Assembly: GCF_013280595.1 (NCBI RefSeq)
Contig: NZ_JAAATY010000048.1
Span: 1 to 61,365, forward strand
Source of the DNA: Kibdelosporangium persicum
GTDB lineage: Bacteria; Actinomycetota; Actinomycetes; Mycobacteriales; Pseudonocardiaceae
Length of the DNA: 61,365 nt
Reading direction: 5' to 3'
Of the stretch, positions 19,203 through 29,046 are shown piece after piece. Within the stretch, counting starts at the first letter, position 1. Each line of letters begins with the position of its first letter. Under the pieces are notes generated by a model. That model worked only from the letters and a program-made list of their open reading frames with translations, had not been told where the DNA came from and did no database searches. Both the position numbers and the translations under genes were made by a program.

Positions 19203-20054
19203 TCAGCGCATCCGCCGCATCGCGCGCGCACGCCCGGCCGCCACGCTCGATCCGGACTCGCTCTGTGCCGCGCGGCGCAGAGCGACCCGCGCGACGGCCA
19301 AACCGGCAACCGCCCACGCACCGAGAACGCCCGCGCACGCCAGCTGCCGCCATGATCCCGCTATCTCCACGGCCGCCATGGCGTCGGGCAGCAACGCCGA
19401 ACGCATGCCGAGGCCGACCCAGTAGATCGGGAACACCTGTGCCACCCATTGCATCCACTCCGGGAACCACGTGACCGGGTAGAAGATCCCGGACAACGTC
19501 GTCAACCCCATGATCGGCAGCAGCATCAGCCCGAGACCGCGGGAGTCCGCCGGCAGCGACCCGAGGACCATGCCGAACGACATCATCGCGATCAGCCCGA
19601 GCGGCAGCAGCCAGCCGACCGTCGCCCAGAACGCGGTACCGCCGATCGAGACGCCGTCGAACAGCAGGACGCCGGCGACCATCAGCAGGACGACTCTGAT
19701 CAGGGTCAGTCCGCAGACCGAGATGACCTTCCCGGTGAGGTAACCGGTCACACCGTGCGGGATCGCCTTGGCCCGCAGCAACGTGCCGTCCTGCCTCTCC
19801 ACGATGAGCACCTGCGTGAGGTTCACCAGCCCACCGAGGACGATGTTCAGCCCGATCGTGCTCGCCAGCATGGTGCTGCCGAGCGACGCGTGCGTGCCGG
19901 GCATGCTGACGTCACGCAGGAGGAGCATGACGGTCAGCAGGAGCAGGGTGAAGAAGAAGTTGGTCGCCACGTCGCCGGGACTGCTCAACGACTGCGCCAG
20001 CTCGATCCGGCCACGGGTCACCCCGTTGCGCACCGCTGCCAGTGCCGGCTTCAC
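19203..20054 (-). CDS. ABC-2 type transporter permease
   Basis: 283 residues with about six hydrophobic spans, including [15 protein letters not shown] near residue 33, and the ABC-2 signature region [16 protein letters not shown]. It resembles DrrB-type drug exporters. The usual ATPase gene is absent on both sides and I found none in the window, so the ATP-binding partner must be encoded elsewhere. Its ATG overlaps the DXS stop (ATGA), so it is the last gene of that operon. Product export or self-protection is likely. Confidence 0.87.
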   Translation of the reverse strand: MKPALAAVRNGVTRGRIELAQSLSSPGDVATNFFFTLLLLTVMLLLRDVSMPGTHASLGSTMLASTIGLNIVLGGLVNLTQVLIVERQDGTLLRAKAIPHGVTGYLTGKVISVCGLTLIRVVLLMVAGVLLFDGVSIGGTAFWATVGWLLPLGLIAMMSFGMVLGSLPADSRGLGLMLLPIMGLTTLSGIFYPVTWFPEWMQWVAQVFPIYWVGLGMRSALLPDAMAAVEIAGSWRQLACAGVLGAWAVAGLAVARVALRRAAQSESGSSVAAGRARAMRRMR

Positions 20055-22063
20055 CGCACCACCCGCCGATCGCGGCGCAGGACGGCCTCGATGTCGTCAG
20101 CCAGTGCCGACGCGGTGAGGCCCATTGCGGCGAGGATCGCCGGTCGCTTGCCATGTCCTGTGAAGTCCCGCGCGGTCCCGTGCACCCGCACCCGTGTGTC
20201 CACACCGGAATCCCGGAGCAGGCCGGTGACCGCGTCACCGACACCGCCCACCCGGACACCGTCCTCGACCACCGCGACCAGGCCATGTGTCCGAGCCAGT
20301 CCGGCGACAGCCTCGTCGAGCGGCTTCACCCAGCGCGGATCCACCACCGTCGCGCCGATACCCCTCGTGGAGAGCATTCTGGCCGCCTCCACACAGACGT
20401 GGGCCATCACACCGACAGCGACAACCAAGACGTCCTGTGCGTCTCCGCGCGTCAGCACGTCCAGCCCGCCTATCGTGGTGATCGCGGGCAGATCCGCCGG
20501 CAGCCGGCCTTTCGGGTACCGCACCACAGTCGGCGCGTCCGAGATGGTCACCGCCTCGCGCAGCGACGAACGCAGTCTGGCGCCGTCACGCGGGGCGGCG
20601 ATCCGCAACCCGGGCACCACCTGCAGGATTGACAGATCCCACACGCCGTTGTGGCTGGCTCCGTCGTCACCGGTGATCCCGGCTCGGTCGAGCACCACGG
20701 TGACACCGAGCCGGTGCAGTGCCACGTCCATCAGCAGCTGGTCGAAGGCACGATTGAGGAATGTCGCGTAGACGGCCACCACGGGGTGCTGCCCGCCCAT
20801 CGCGAGCCCGGCTGCCGAGCCGATCGCGTGCTGCTCGGCGATTCCCACGTCGAAGGTCCGATCCGGGAACGCCTGGGCGAAGCCGGCCAGACCGGTCGGG
20901 TGGACCATCGCGGCGGTGACCGCGACCACGTCGGAGCGGTCGGCCCCGATGGCGACGAGTTCGTCGCCGAACACCTGTGTCCAGCTGGTCCCGGCGGACG
21001 GCATCTTGACGCCGGTGGCCGGGTCGAACAACCCCGGCGCGTGGAACCGCTCGACCTCGTCCCCTTCGGCGGGGTGGTATCCGGAACCCTTCCGGGTCAC
21101 GCAATGGACCACCACGGGGCGCCGAACTGCGCGCGCCGCACGGAATGTCCGTTCGAGCAGCTCGACGTCGTGACCGTCGACCGGCCCGTAGTACTCGAAC
21201 CCCAGGCTCTCGAACAGGTTCCGGTCACCCCCACCGGACGCGGTCAGCCCTGCCAGGTGCCTGGCCAGACCACCCGCGGTCGGCAGGTACGACCATCCGT
21301 TGTCATTCAGCACGATGATGACGGGACGCTCGGCAGCGGCCGCGATGCTGTTGAGCCCTTCCCAGGCCATCCCCCCGGTCAGTGCGCCGTCCCCGATGAC
21401 CGCGACGACGGCTGTGTCCGCACGGCCTTGCAGCTGGGCGGCCTTCGCCAGTCCGTCGGCGTACGCCAAGGCGGTCGACGCGTGTGAATTCTCGACCAGG
21501 TCGTGCGGCGACTCAGTCCGGCTGGCGTATCCGGACAGCCCGCCCTCCTGCCGCAGGGTGCCGAAGTCCGCCTGTCTGCCGGTCAGCAACTTGTGCACGT
21601 AGATCTGATGACCCGTGTCGAAGACGATATGGTCTTCGGGAGAGCGGAACACCCGATGCAGTGCGATGGTCAGCTCCACCACGCCGAGGTTCGAGCCGAG
21701 GTGCCCGCCGATTCGCGCCACCGTGCCGACCAGCCGCGCCCGGATCTCGGCGGCCAGTTGCGACAGTTGTCCGGCGGTGAGCGGCAACAGATCACGCGGC
21801 TCCCGGATCGAGCCGAGCAATGACACGTCCGGCTCGGCCGTCGTGATCACCCGGATGGACCCGGTCGGGCAGGCGCCGGCGGCATCCCGGATCTCGTCGA
21901 TGTCGTCAGGATGCGCCACTTCCCGTGTGGTCGGCTCGCTGATCCCGTCCGCCAGCCGGAAGAACCGGCCGGCCCGTTGCGCGCAGATGCCCGAGCTGAT
22001 GCAGGTCTGCTCGTCGACCTCGACGTGCAACTCCCGCGCTTCGCGGTCTTCGGTGGATGTCAT
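20051..22063 (-). CDS. dxs: 1-deoxy-D-xylulose-5-phosphate synthase with N-terminal ferredoxin domain
   Basis: 670 residues. From about residue 80 onward it is a [18 protein letters not shown], the thiamine diphosphate motif [13 protein letters not shown], and [11 protein letters not shown]. It makes DXP from pyruvate and glyceraldehyde-3-phosphate, the entry to the MEP pathway. The first 75 residues form a small ferredoxin with cysteines at 21, 27 and 65 (C-x5-C ... CP), the three-cysteine pattern of actinobacterial P450 ferredoxins. No stop or plausible second start separates the parts. The iron-sulfur domain could serve the cluster's P450s or the ferredoxin-dependent IspG. Confidence 0.93.
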   Translation of the reverse strand: MTSTEDREARELHVEVDEQTCISSGICAQRAGRFFRLADGISEPTTREVAHPDDIDEIRDAAGACPTGSIRVITTAEPDVSLLGSIREPRDLLPLTAGQLSQLAAEIRARLVGTVARIGGHLGSNLGVVELTIALHRVFRSPEDHIVFDTGHQIYVHKLLTGRQADFGTLRQEGGLSGYASRTESPHDLVENSHASTALAYADGLAKAAQLQGRADTAVVAVIGDGALTGGMAWEGLNSIAAAAERPVIIVLNDNGWSYLPTAGGLARHLAGLTASGGGDRNLFESLGFEYYGPVDGHDVELLERTFRAARAVRRPVVVHCVTRKGSGYHPAEGDEVERFHAPGLFDPATGVKMPSAGTSWTQVFGDELVAIGADRSDVVAVTAAMVHPTGLAGFAQAFPDRTFDVGIAEQHAIGSAAGLAMGGQHPVVAVYATFLNRAFDQLLMDVALHRLGVTVVLDRAGITGDDGASHNGVWDLSILQVVPGLRIAAPRDGARLRSSLREAVTISDAPTVVRYPKGRLPADLPAITTIGGLDVLTRGDAQDVLVVAVGVMAHVCVEAARMLSTRGIGATVVDPRWVKPLDEAVAGLARTHGLVAVVEDGVRVGGVGDAVTGLLRDSGVDTRVRVHGTARDFTGHGKRPAILAAMGLTASALADDIEAVLRRDRRVVR

Positions 22064-23136
22064 CAGTAGACCCCTTCGGGAGCCGAGCGCACGACCTCCA
22101 ACGGACGGACGTTGGCGACGCCATCCGAAGGCCAGCGTCCCCCGGGGTCGTAGCGAACCGCCTGATCGCGCTCCAGGATGTTGGGCAGGAACAGGTCTTC
22201 GTGCAGCACCGTCAGCACGACCTGGCCGGTCGCGCCGTACGGAACGGTCCGCAGCCAGTCCGAGCGATCGGCCACCCGCATGGTGACCTGGGGGAAATTC
22301 GGGACGTAAGGCAAAAGTCCGCCGTCGTTCTCCGGTGGCAGGGATGCGGCATTGCCGAACGTGTTGCCGTAACTGGCGCCACAGATTCCGCCGTCGAGGG
22401 CGTCGACGAATCGGCGGCGCATCGCCGGCGTCAGCTGCGTTCCGCTCAGCCGCACGCCGCTCAACTCCGCCACGAGCTTCGGTTCCCGTTGCGCCAGAGC
22501 ACCGAACAGCGCGGGTGTGGTGTTGACGTAGTCGATCGGTTGGGTGTGCAGGACCGTGGCGATCTGGTCGACCAGGTGGTCGGTGTACTGCGCCGCCTCA
22601 CGCACCCGGCCGTCGCGCAACAACCGTTTCACCCACCTGGGGTCCATGTCGATCGCGTACGACCGGCCACCGAACAGCTCGGTGACCTCCCAGGTGCCGT
22701 TGCCGATCAGGTGCGGACCTGTCGGGGTGGCCTGCAGCCAGCAGCTGTTCTCGCGGAATCCCTCGGTGATGAACGACCAGGTCCGCCAGATCCCGCGGTG
22801 GGCCAGCATGGCCGGTGTGTAGAACAACCGGCAGGGGGTGCCCGTGGTGCCGCCGCTGTCCCACACCCGGCCGGTCAGCGGCCGGGGGACCGACCGCGGC
22901 ACGAGGTCGGCCGGGTCGAGTGACCGCAGGTCGTCCACCGGTGCCGGCCCGAATTCGACCAGTTGTTCGTAGCGGGTGATGTCGCCGGGATCGAAGCCGA
23001 GCCCGGCGAGTCTGCCGAGCCAGTACGGGCTGCCGCCGACCGGGTCGAAGTGCCGCCGAACTGTCCGCCTGGTCCAGTCGTCCAGGTCGGCCGACAGCCA
23101 TTCATCGCACCGCTCCATGAGGGAATGCCTGGACAT
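22063..23136 (-). CDS. PaaK-like adenylate-forming ligase
   Basis: 357 residues related to phenylacetate-CoA ligases: the P-loop-like motif [12 protein letters not shown], a GASYGNTFG segment at the A5 position, and a final YDPGGRW region. It is shorter than PaaK (about 430), with a reduced C-terminal lid. It probably activates a carboxylic acid, either a starter for the type II PKS or the released chain. The ATG at 23136 lies inside the end of the preceding gene, with GGAAAAGG just before it; ATG 23118 is an alternative. Confidence 0.78.
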   Translation of the reverse strand: MSRHSLMERCDEWLSADLDDWTRRTVRRHFDPVGGSPYWLGRLAGLGFDPGDITRYEQLVEFGPAPVDDLRSLDPADLVPRSVPRPLTGRVWDSGGTTGTPCRLFYTPAMLAHRGIWRTWSFITEGFRENSCWLQATPTGPHLIGNGTWEVTELFGGRSYAIDMDPRWVKRLLRDGRVREAAQYTDHLVDQIATVLHTQPIDYVNTTPALFGALAQREPKLVAELSGVRLSGTQLTPAMRRRFVDALDGGICGASYGNTFGNAASLPPENDGGLLPYVPNFPQVTMRVADRSDWLRTVPYGATGQVVLTVLHEDLFLPNILERDQAVRYDPGGRWPSDGVANVRPLEVVRSAPEGVY

Positions 23137-24112
23137 GGCCCTTTTCCGCGTTCAGGTCGATGCCCAGGTCGTACAGCGAGTACGTGAACTGTTCGATGTC
23201 ATCGACGGTGGCGACTTCGAGGTTCGGGAACGGGAACTCGAACAGGGAGACAGGAAGCGCCTGGCCGATCGTGGCGGCGACTTCGACGCCGTAGGACCAG
23301 AGCCCGGCGATGGCGTGCTGCATCCGGGTTGTCACAACGGTGTTCAGCAGGATGTCCTGGCGAACGTCCTCGGCGCTGATCAGGCGGGCCTCGCGCAGCG
23401 ACGAGAACACCGGGATGTCCGGAGCCCGGATCTCCATCCGTTCGACGTACGGCTTCAGTTCATCGTGGACGAACTGCTGCAACGGACTGTGCCCGCCGTA
23501 CAACACACCTAACACCACAACCTGTTCCTCAGGTGCCTCGGCCGCCAGCTGCTGCAATGCGGTGCGATAGCCCGAGAGCAGCACCATCCTGGCATTGCCC
23601 TCGCGCACGTCGCCGTAGTCGGCCGCGAGGTGCACGTCCAGACGGCCAGGCCCGCAGTACCAGTCCAGGTCCGAGTCGTGCGGGATCCAGGCGAAGGCGA
23701 TGCCCCGCAACGGCTCGCCCACCGGGGCGAGCGGGATCTCCTCGAGGAAGTCCAGCAGCCGGAACAACTCCGGTCTGCTGATCGCGCCGCCGACGCACGC
23801 ACTGATCATCCCACCGAGACTGGATCCGGCCAGCACATGCGGGCGGATGCCGCGCGCAGCGAGCACGTCGGTGAGTCCGATCGAGAAGTACGCCTGCCGC
23901 ATCGTCCCCAGCTTCCGGTACTTGTGCTGGGTCTCGACGTCTTCAGTGTTGAGGTACGGTGTCAGGTCCTCGGTGAGCGCGTCACGCACGCCCAGGCCCG
24001 TCCAGTGCTCCACCTGCTCGCACAGCTGCCGCATCGACTCATACCGGTCGTAGAGCTCCCTGCCGAAGGGAACCAACGCCGTGCCGCCCCCGAAGATGTA
24101 GCCGACTGACAA
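23102..24112 (-). CDS. Malonyl-CoA:ACP acyltransferase-like protein
   Basis: 336 residues of the FabD/AT fold. The N-terminus YIFGGGTALVPFG matches the FPGQG position in altered form. The nucleophile elbow is GSSLGGM and the catalytic histidine lies in GGHSPLQQ. It would load malonate onto the type II PKS carriers, a function many such clusters borrow from fatty acid synthesis. It heads a leftward operon (AT, ligase, ferredoxin-DXS, ABC permease) in which neighbouring genes overlap. Confidence 0.88.
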   Translation of the reverse strand: MSVGYIFGGGTALVPFGRELYDRYESMRQLCEQVEHWTGLGVRDALTEDLTPYLNTEDVETQHKYRKLGTMRQAYFSIGLTDVLAARGIRPHVLAGSSLGGMISACVGGAISRPELFRLLDFLEEIPLAPVGEPLRGIAFAWIPHDSDLDWYCGPGRLDVHLAADYGDVREGNARMVLLSGYRTALQQLAAEAPEEQVVVLGVLYGGHSPLQQFVHDELKPYVERMEIRAPDIPVFSSLREARLISAEDVRQDILLNTVVTTRMQHAIAGLWSYGVEVAATIGQALPVSLFEFPFPNLEVATVDDIEQFTYSLYDLGIDLNAEKGHVQAFPHGAVR

Positions 24113-24484
24113 AGCGCCTCCCCATCAACAGTGCTGGTGCGTCACGGTGCTCAGAAAGGTTCATTGATCGGCCGGCCGCGCCGGCGTCGAGAACGACCCT
24201 ACAAACACGAAGTGCACGGCCACTGCAGTTGTCCTTCATCCACCGCGGGGATTCGTAGCCGGGTGGTGATCACGGCATACCGCCGGTGTGCGGCTTGGAC
24301 GCGTGCCCCGGTTCACCGCTGATGCTGCAACATCGGCAATCCACGAACCGGCAGGCACCGGTGTGCGAAGGAGATTGCCGCACATTTGACAGCGGCCGCA
24401 GCCGACCATAACGTCGACAGCACTCGTATCCGCGGCGTGACATCTGCCGCCGCGCTGGTCAGATCCGAACTCCCGGAGCGCGGA
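24113..24484. other. Divergent intergenic region
   Basis: 372 bases lie between the acyltransferase operon and the P450 at 24485. I see no gene or strong hairpin; promoters for both directions are expected. An upstream in-frame extension of the P450 to 24386 lacks P450 features and a ribosome site. Confidence 0.45.
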
Positions 24485-25648
24485 ATGCCCGAAAGCACGA
24501 ACCTGCCGCTGGATCGTCCCGACCGGTTCCGGCCACCGCCTGCCTACGCGGAACTCACCGAGAAGGAGCCCGTCGCGAAGGTGTCACTGCCGGACGGCGG
24601 TGAGGCGTGGCTGATCACCGGCTATGCCGCGGCCAAGGCAGTACTGGCGGATTCCCGGATCGGTGTCACCGCACCGGGCAGCGCCGACGCCGACGCCCAC
24701 TCACCGCTCGGTGAAGGCGCGAGCCACCAACGGTTCCGGCGACTGGTGTCCACTTTGCTCACCGCTCGGAGGGTCAACGACTTCCAGCCCCGGGTGATCG
24801 AGATCGCGCGCCGGCTGGTCAGCGAGATGCTCGCCAAGGGCCATGGCGTCGACCTCGTCGCGGCGCTCGCCCGGCCGTTGCCTCGTACGGTGATCTGTGA
24901 GTTGCTCGGCATAGAGATCGAGGACGAAGAACGGTTCCACACCTGGGTCGAGTCGTCGGTGGCCCTTGTGGTGCCGCCGGACGACCCTGAGGCGGTCGCC
25001 CGGTACGTCGCTTCGGCGCAGGAGTTGTGGGAGTTCATGACGGCCGCGGTCGACAAGCGCCACCGCGAACCGGATGACGGCCTGCTGAGCGCGATCATCC
25101 ATGGCGAACGCGAGATCTCCGCAGACGAGGTCGTTCTCACCGGCATCACTGTGCTGATCACCGGCTACATCACCACGGCGAACGCGTTGTCGGTGGGGAT
25201 CGTCGACCTGATCCGCGCACACGGCCTGGCCGGCTTGTCCACAGTAGAACAACTGGACCGGACGGCGGAGGAGATGCTGCGCAGGCAGAGCGGTCCCGGC
25301 AACGAGGCGTTGCCGCGCTGGGCGTGCGAGCATGTCGAGGTCGCCGGCAAGACCATCGAGGCGAAGGACATGGTGCTGGTCAGCCTCGAGGCGGCGAACC
25401 ACGACCCGTGCCAGTTCGCCGAACCGCACGACTTCGAACTCGCCCGCCGGGCCAATGCACACCTGGCGTTCGGCTACGGCAGGCACCATTGTCTGGGCGC
25501 CGGTCTGGCGCGCATCGAACTCCGGGCGGCCATCCAGGAACTCGCCGCGCAGTGTCCCACCCTGGCCCTGGCCACGCCCGTGGAAGAGATCCCGTGGACC
25601 GGCCACCATTTCGAGGACGGGCCGGCAGTCATCCCGGTGACCTGGTGA
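24485..25648 (+). CDS. Cytochrome P450 lacking the I-helix acid
   Basis: 387 residues. The haem loop is FGYGRHHCLG and the K-helix has EEMLR. The I-helix reads TGYITTAN where most P450s have GxE/DT, so the proton-relay acid is isoleucine. The short N-terminus begins at ATG 24485, chosen for GGAG seven bases upstream. Enzymes with this change can still hydroxylate if the substrate supplies a proton relay, or may do desaturation or coupling. It stands alone, ended by a strong terminator. Confidence 0.9.
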   Translation: MPESTNLPLDRPDRFRPPPAYAELTEKEPVAKVSLPDGGEAWLITGYAAAKAVLADSRIGVTAPGSADADAHSPLGEGASHQRFRRLVSTLLTARRVNDFQPRVIEIARRLVSEMLAKGHGVDLVAALARPLPRTVICELLGIEIEDEERFHTWVESSVALVVPPDDPEAVARYVASAQELWEFMTAAVDKRHREPDDGLLSAIIHGEREISADEVVLTGITVLITGYITTANALSVGIVDLIRAHGLAGLSTVEQLDRTAEEMLRRQSGPGNEALPRWACEHVEVAGKTIEAKDMVLVSLEAANHDPCQFAEPHDFELARRANAHLAFGYGRHHCLGAGLARIELRAAIQELAAQCPTLALATPVEEIPWTGHHFEDGPAVIPVTW

Positions 25649-25663
25649 CCAGACCTGGTCGAT

Positions 25664-25714
25664 CCGCACGCGAGTGGACACCCGGGGTACGCCCGGGTGT
25701 CCACTCGCGTGCGG
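25664..25714. terminator. Strong bidirectional terminator hairpin
   Basis: A perfect 23-bp inverted repeat with a 5-base loop (GTACG) lies between the convergent P450 (stop 25648) and dioxygenase (stop 25740). It works as a factor-independent stem for both directions, although it lacks a T-run. Confidence 0.85.
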
Positions 25715-25739
25715 GTCGACCGGCTTCGCCGGTGACCGG

Positions 25740-26600
25740 TCAGCCGACCGGCGCCGGCTCTGCCTGAGTGGCGATCCGCGCCAAGGCGTCCCGCGGATGT
25801 CCGCCCTCATAGAGGCCGAGCACCATCTCCGGCGAGTAGCCGAGCAGGTCCTGAACCTCCGGGGGCAGCCCGGCCGCCACCGCGGGCGGCACGCTCAACG
25901 ATGTGTTCTCCACCTGCCGCAGCCAGCCGACCTGGTATCCCAACGAGAACAGTCGCCGCGGCTGGTCCTCGGTCTCGTTCGCCCCGCCCGCGTGCACCAG
26001 GTCCGACCGGAACACCAGCGCGTCACCTTTGTCCATTGTGGCCTGCACGGCGTCGTCCCATGACGGCTCCGCGTCACTGCCGTGGCTGTCCAGCACGACC
26101 CACGTGGCCCCGTTGCGCTCGGTGAAGTCACTCATGGCGCCCATCACGGTGATCGCGACCGCGTCCGCACCGATCGGCAAGTGGTACCAGGCCGACGTGT
26201 CGCGGTGCAGTCCCTGCACCGGCTGACCGGGCCGCCGCTCCATGTACTCGCAGATGGTCAGCAGCACGTTGCTCGTCTTGTTGGCCAGTGCACGCCGGGC
26301 TGCCCCGAAGACATCAGGCTGGACCACCATTTCGGCGGCGGACGGGATCCGTCCGACCAGCCCGTGCAACGTCACGCTCTGCGGCCCCTGAAATCCGCCG
26401 AGAATCGACTCGGCCGCGTGTTTGCGGCGCTCGGGATTGCGCTCGATGTAGTCGTTGACCTCCGCGACGAACCGGTCGCACATCGCCGGGGAGAATGCCT
26501 GCCGCAGGACCGCCGCGCCCCGTTCTCTGATCGCCTCGTCCACTGCCGAGGTGTCGTACGGCCGAGCGAACCTCGGCACGGCCTTCGAACCACCTGCCAC
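25740..26600 (-). CDS. Phytanoyl-CoA dioxygenase family (Fe(II)/2-oxoglutarate) hydroxylase
   Basis: 286 residues of PhyH type. The metal motif is intact: HRD in GLHRDTSAW, the distal histidine in LVHAGGAN, and the 2-oxoglutarate arginine about ten residues later (PRRLF). It should hydroxylate, or otherwise oxidise, the terpenoid or polyketide. The GTG start at 26600 has a GGGAAGGGG purine run upstream. Compare the PhyH-like protein at 45.1 kb, which has lost the aspartate. Confidence 0.88.
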   Translation of the reverse strand: MAGGSKAVPRFARPYDTSAVDEAIRERGAAVLRQAFSPAMCDRFVAEVNDYIERNPERRKHAAESILGGFQGPQSVTLHGLVGRIPSAAEMVVQPDVFGAARRALANKTSNVLLTICEYMERRPGQPVQGLHRDTSAWYHLPIGADAVAITVMGAMSDFTERNGATWVVLDSHGSDAEPSWDDAVQATMDKGDALVFRSDLVHAGGANETEDQPRRLFSLGYQVGWLRQVENTSLSVPPAVAAGLPPEVQDLLGYSPEMVLGLYEGGHPRDALARIATQAEPAPVG

Positions 26601-26755
26601 GGAGAACCCCTTCCCTCAAAGAAAACACCGCGCCGGAGGCTAGCGCGGCATTCGCGACGGCGACAACAGTCGCATTCGAATGTGTTGACCGCGAACGAGT
26701 AACACTGCCAGCATTGCCGTGCATTGTGGACCGGTTGAACGGAGAGCTACCCGGA

Positions 26756-27802
26756 ATGACGACGACCGGGCCGCGCGGCGTGTCCTCACGGAGAACCGCG
26801 GTGAGCGGCAAAGTCATGGCCCACATCGAAACGTGCCGTCTCGACTCGAGTTTCTACGTCGGAATCGTCGGCGTCGCGGGCGCGCTGCTCGCCGAGGACG
26901 ACCCGGCGGTCTGGCAGCTGGTGGGTGTGTGGCTGGTACCGACGCTCGGTTGGCTGGCCTCGCTGTACGGCGGTGACTACTTCGACCGCGACCTGGATGC
27001 CATCGGCAAGCAGCACCGGTCGATACCGTCCGGGCGGATGAGTGCCCGCGAGGCCTTCATCGGGATGGTTCTGACCATTGTGCTGGGCGCCGCAGTCGCC
27101 ATCGCGCTCAACCCGATGAACATCGTGCTCGTGGTGCTGGCCGGCGGGCTCGGTTTCTCGTACAGCAAGTGGTTCAAGGCAAGGGGAATCCTCGGCAACA
27201 TCGCACGAGGCGGCCCGACGGCTTTCTCGCTCCTGCTCGGCGCGATGTCGGTGAGCGGCACCGTACCCGTCGACCTACTGCCTGTCGCGCTGATGTTCTG
27301 GCTGCACGACTCCTCGTCGAACCTGGTGGGTGCACTGTGCGACATGGACAGTGACCGGCGCGGCGGGTACGCCACTTTCCCCGTGCGGCACGGCGACCTG
27401 GCCACTATCCGGCTGGTGGCCGCGCTGGATGTCTGCTGGGTGGCGTTGGCGGTCAGCGTTCCGATCGGTTGGGAACTGGCCGGCAGCCGCGCGGTGCACT
27501 GGGGCATCTACGGCACCGGCATGGCCGTCGCCGCAACGCTCGCTGTCATCTCAGTCGCCATCCTCGCCCGTGCACCACGGCCGACGCCCCGGCTGGCCGG
27601 CTTGCGGGCACACGAGCTGATCGTCATCGAGCGCCTGTGGCCGCCATGTGTGCTCATCGCCGCCACCGCGGGCCTGCCGCTCGCTCTCGTCTTCTTCGTT
27701 CCGTCATTGGTGATCACCCGGTCAGCCCAGCTGATGATGCGCGGCCGGTACGAGCCCGGCCGAGTAGTCCGCAGGAACGACCTAGTCGAAGGAGCCAGCT
27801 GA
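26756..27802 (+). CDS. UbiA-fold prenyltransferase or UbiA-type terpene synthase
   Basis: 348 residues with about eight membrane spans. The first aspartate motif is GDYFDRDLD (DxxDxxxD, preceded by Gly instead of Asn). The second is CDMDSD (DxxxD). The family moves a prenyl chain to an acceptor in the membrane. A few members act as terpene synthases (PtmT1 of the platensimycin pathway is one precedent), which would suit a cluster with a class II cyclase but no canonical class I synthase. The ATG at 26756 has GGAGAG upstream. It is coupled to the FAD monooxygenase (TGATG). Confidence 0.85.
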   Translation: MTTTGPRGVSSRRTAVSGKVMAHIETCRLDSSFYVGIVGVAGALLAEDDPAVWQLVGVWLVPTLGWLASLYGGDYFDRDLDAIGKQHRSIPSGRMSAREAFIGMVLTIVLGAAVAIALNPMNIVLVVLAGGLGFSYSKWFKARGILGNIARGGPTAFSLLLGAMSVSGTVPVDLLPVALMFWLHDSSSNLVGALCDMDSDRRGGYATFPVRHGDLATIRLVAALDVCWVALAVSVPIGWELAGSRAVHWGIYGTGMAVAATLAVISVAILARAPRPTPRLAGLRAHELIVIERLWPPCVLIAATAGLPLALVFFVPSLVITRSAQLMMRGRYEPGRVVRRNDLVEGAS

Positions 27803-28968
27803 TGAGCGGACGACACGCCGTGGTGGCCGGTGCCGGAATCGGCGGACTGGCCGCCGCAGTGGGGCTGTCGCGTGCGGGCTGGCAGGTGACAGTCCTCGAG
27901 CAGGCCCGGAAACTGCGACCGGTCGGCGGTGGAATCGGACTGACGCCCAATGGCCTGCACGCACTGGACGCGCTCGGCGCGGGCGACCTGGTCCGGGCCG
28001 CCGGGATCGAGCAGGCGCACGGGGGTATCAGAAATCCCCGTGGCTCGTGGATTTCCCGGACGAACCTCGACTTCATCAAGGCGCGTTACGGACAACCGGT
28101 CACCGCGGTGCACCGGGCGGAGCTGATCGACGCCCTGGTCGGTCTGCTTCCCACCGGCACAGTCCGGACCGGCGCACGGGTGCTGACCGCGCACCCCGGT
28201 GGTCCGGACGCCCCGGCCGAGATCCACACCGCGGACGGCGGCTTCACCGCAGATCTCGTGGTGGCCGCTGACGGGATTCACTCAGTGCTACGGCAGGCGT
28301 TGTTCCCGCACCACCCCGGACTGGCCTACGCCGGGTACACGAGCTGGCGGTTCGTCCTGCCCGCCAGCGACATCCCGCCCGCGGGGGAGACTTGGGGCCG
28401 TGGCAAGAGGTTCTCCATCCTGCCGTTGGCGGGCGGCTTGGTGCACTGTTCCGCATTGGTAGTCCGCGGCCCTGGCAGTCACGACAGCGAGGTCAGCGGG
28501 AATCAGGCGAGCGCGTTGACCCGGTACTTCGGCGCGTGGCACTCGCCGGTGCCCGAACTCATCGCCGCCGCGGCCGCCCAAATCATCGTGCACGACGACA
28601 TCGAAGAGCTCGCCGCTCCCCTGCCGTCCCTGCACTCCGGCCGGGTGGCGTTGCTCGGCGACGCCGCGCACGCCATGACCCCCAACCTCGGATCGGCGTG
28701 CCTGGCTTTGGAAGACGCGGTCTGCCTGACGCACGCCGTGGCGTCGGGCTCGCTGATCGACGCCCTGGGTTCGTACTCGCGGACGCGCCGGCCGAGGAGC
28801 ATCGCGCTGGCGAGACTGTCGCGGCGGCTCGGCGCGATGGGCAAGATCTCGTTCCCCCCGGCGGTCGCGGTCCGCGACGCCGGATTCCGGCTGGCCGGTC
28901 TGGCCCCGGCCCTGACCGTGCGGACGCTCGACCGGATGATGGGCTGGCGGCCGCCGGCCATGTCCTGA
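27802..28968 (+). CDS. FAD-dependent monooxygenase (group A)
   Basis: 388 residues. The dinucleotide motif is GAGIGGLAAAVGL, a DG motif lies in VVAADGIHSVLR, and the FAD ribityl motif is GDAAHAMTPNLG. The sequence looks like PHBH-fold epoxidases and hydroxylases, including those that epoxidise terminal prenyl groups. It starts within the UbiA stop codon with GGAG in place, so the two form a two-gene unit. Epoxidation of a prenyl chain to prime the ESED cyclase is an attractive but unproven role. Confidence 0.9.
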   Translation: MSGRHAVVAGAGIGGLAAAVGLSRAGWQVTVLEQARKLRPVGGGIGLTPNGLHALDALGAGDLVRAAGIEQAHGGIRNPRGSWISRTNLDFIKARYGQPVTAVHRAELIDALVGLLPTGTVRTGARVLTAHPGGPDAPAEIHTADGGFTADLVVAADGIHSVLRQALFPHHPGLAYAGYTSWRFVLPASDIPPAGETWGRGKRFSILPLAGGLVHCSALVVRGPGSHDSEVSGNQASALTRYFGAWHSPVPELIAAAAAQIIVHDDIEELAAPLPSLHSGRVALLGDAAHAMTPNLGSACLALEDAVCLTHAVASGSLIDALGSYSRTRRPRSIALARLSRRLGAMGKISFPPAVAVRDAGFRLAGLAPALTVRTLDRMMGWRPPAMS

Positions 28969-29002
28969 CAGCCGCGTCCGAGCGATCCACGCGACAACGA
29001 AA

Positions 29003-29028
29003 AGGCGGCGGGTTGGCACCCGCCGCCT
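29003..29028. terminator. Bidirectional terminator hairpin
   Basis: An 11-bp perfect stem (AGGCGGCGGGT) with TGGC loop lies between the convergent monooxygenase and P450 genes. A short A-run on the left supplies Ts for the leftward gene. Confidence 0.82.
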
Positions 29029-29046
29029 CTGCCCAGCGCACAACCG

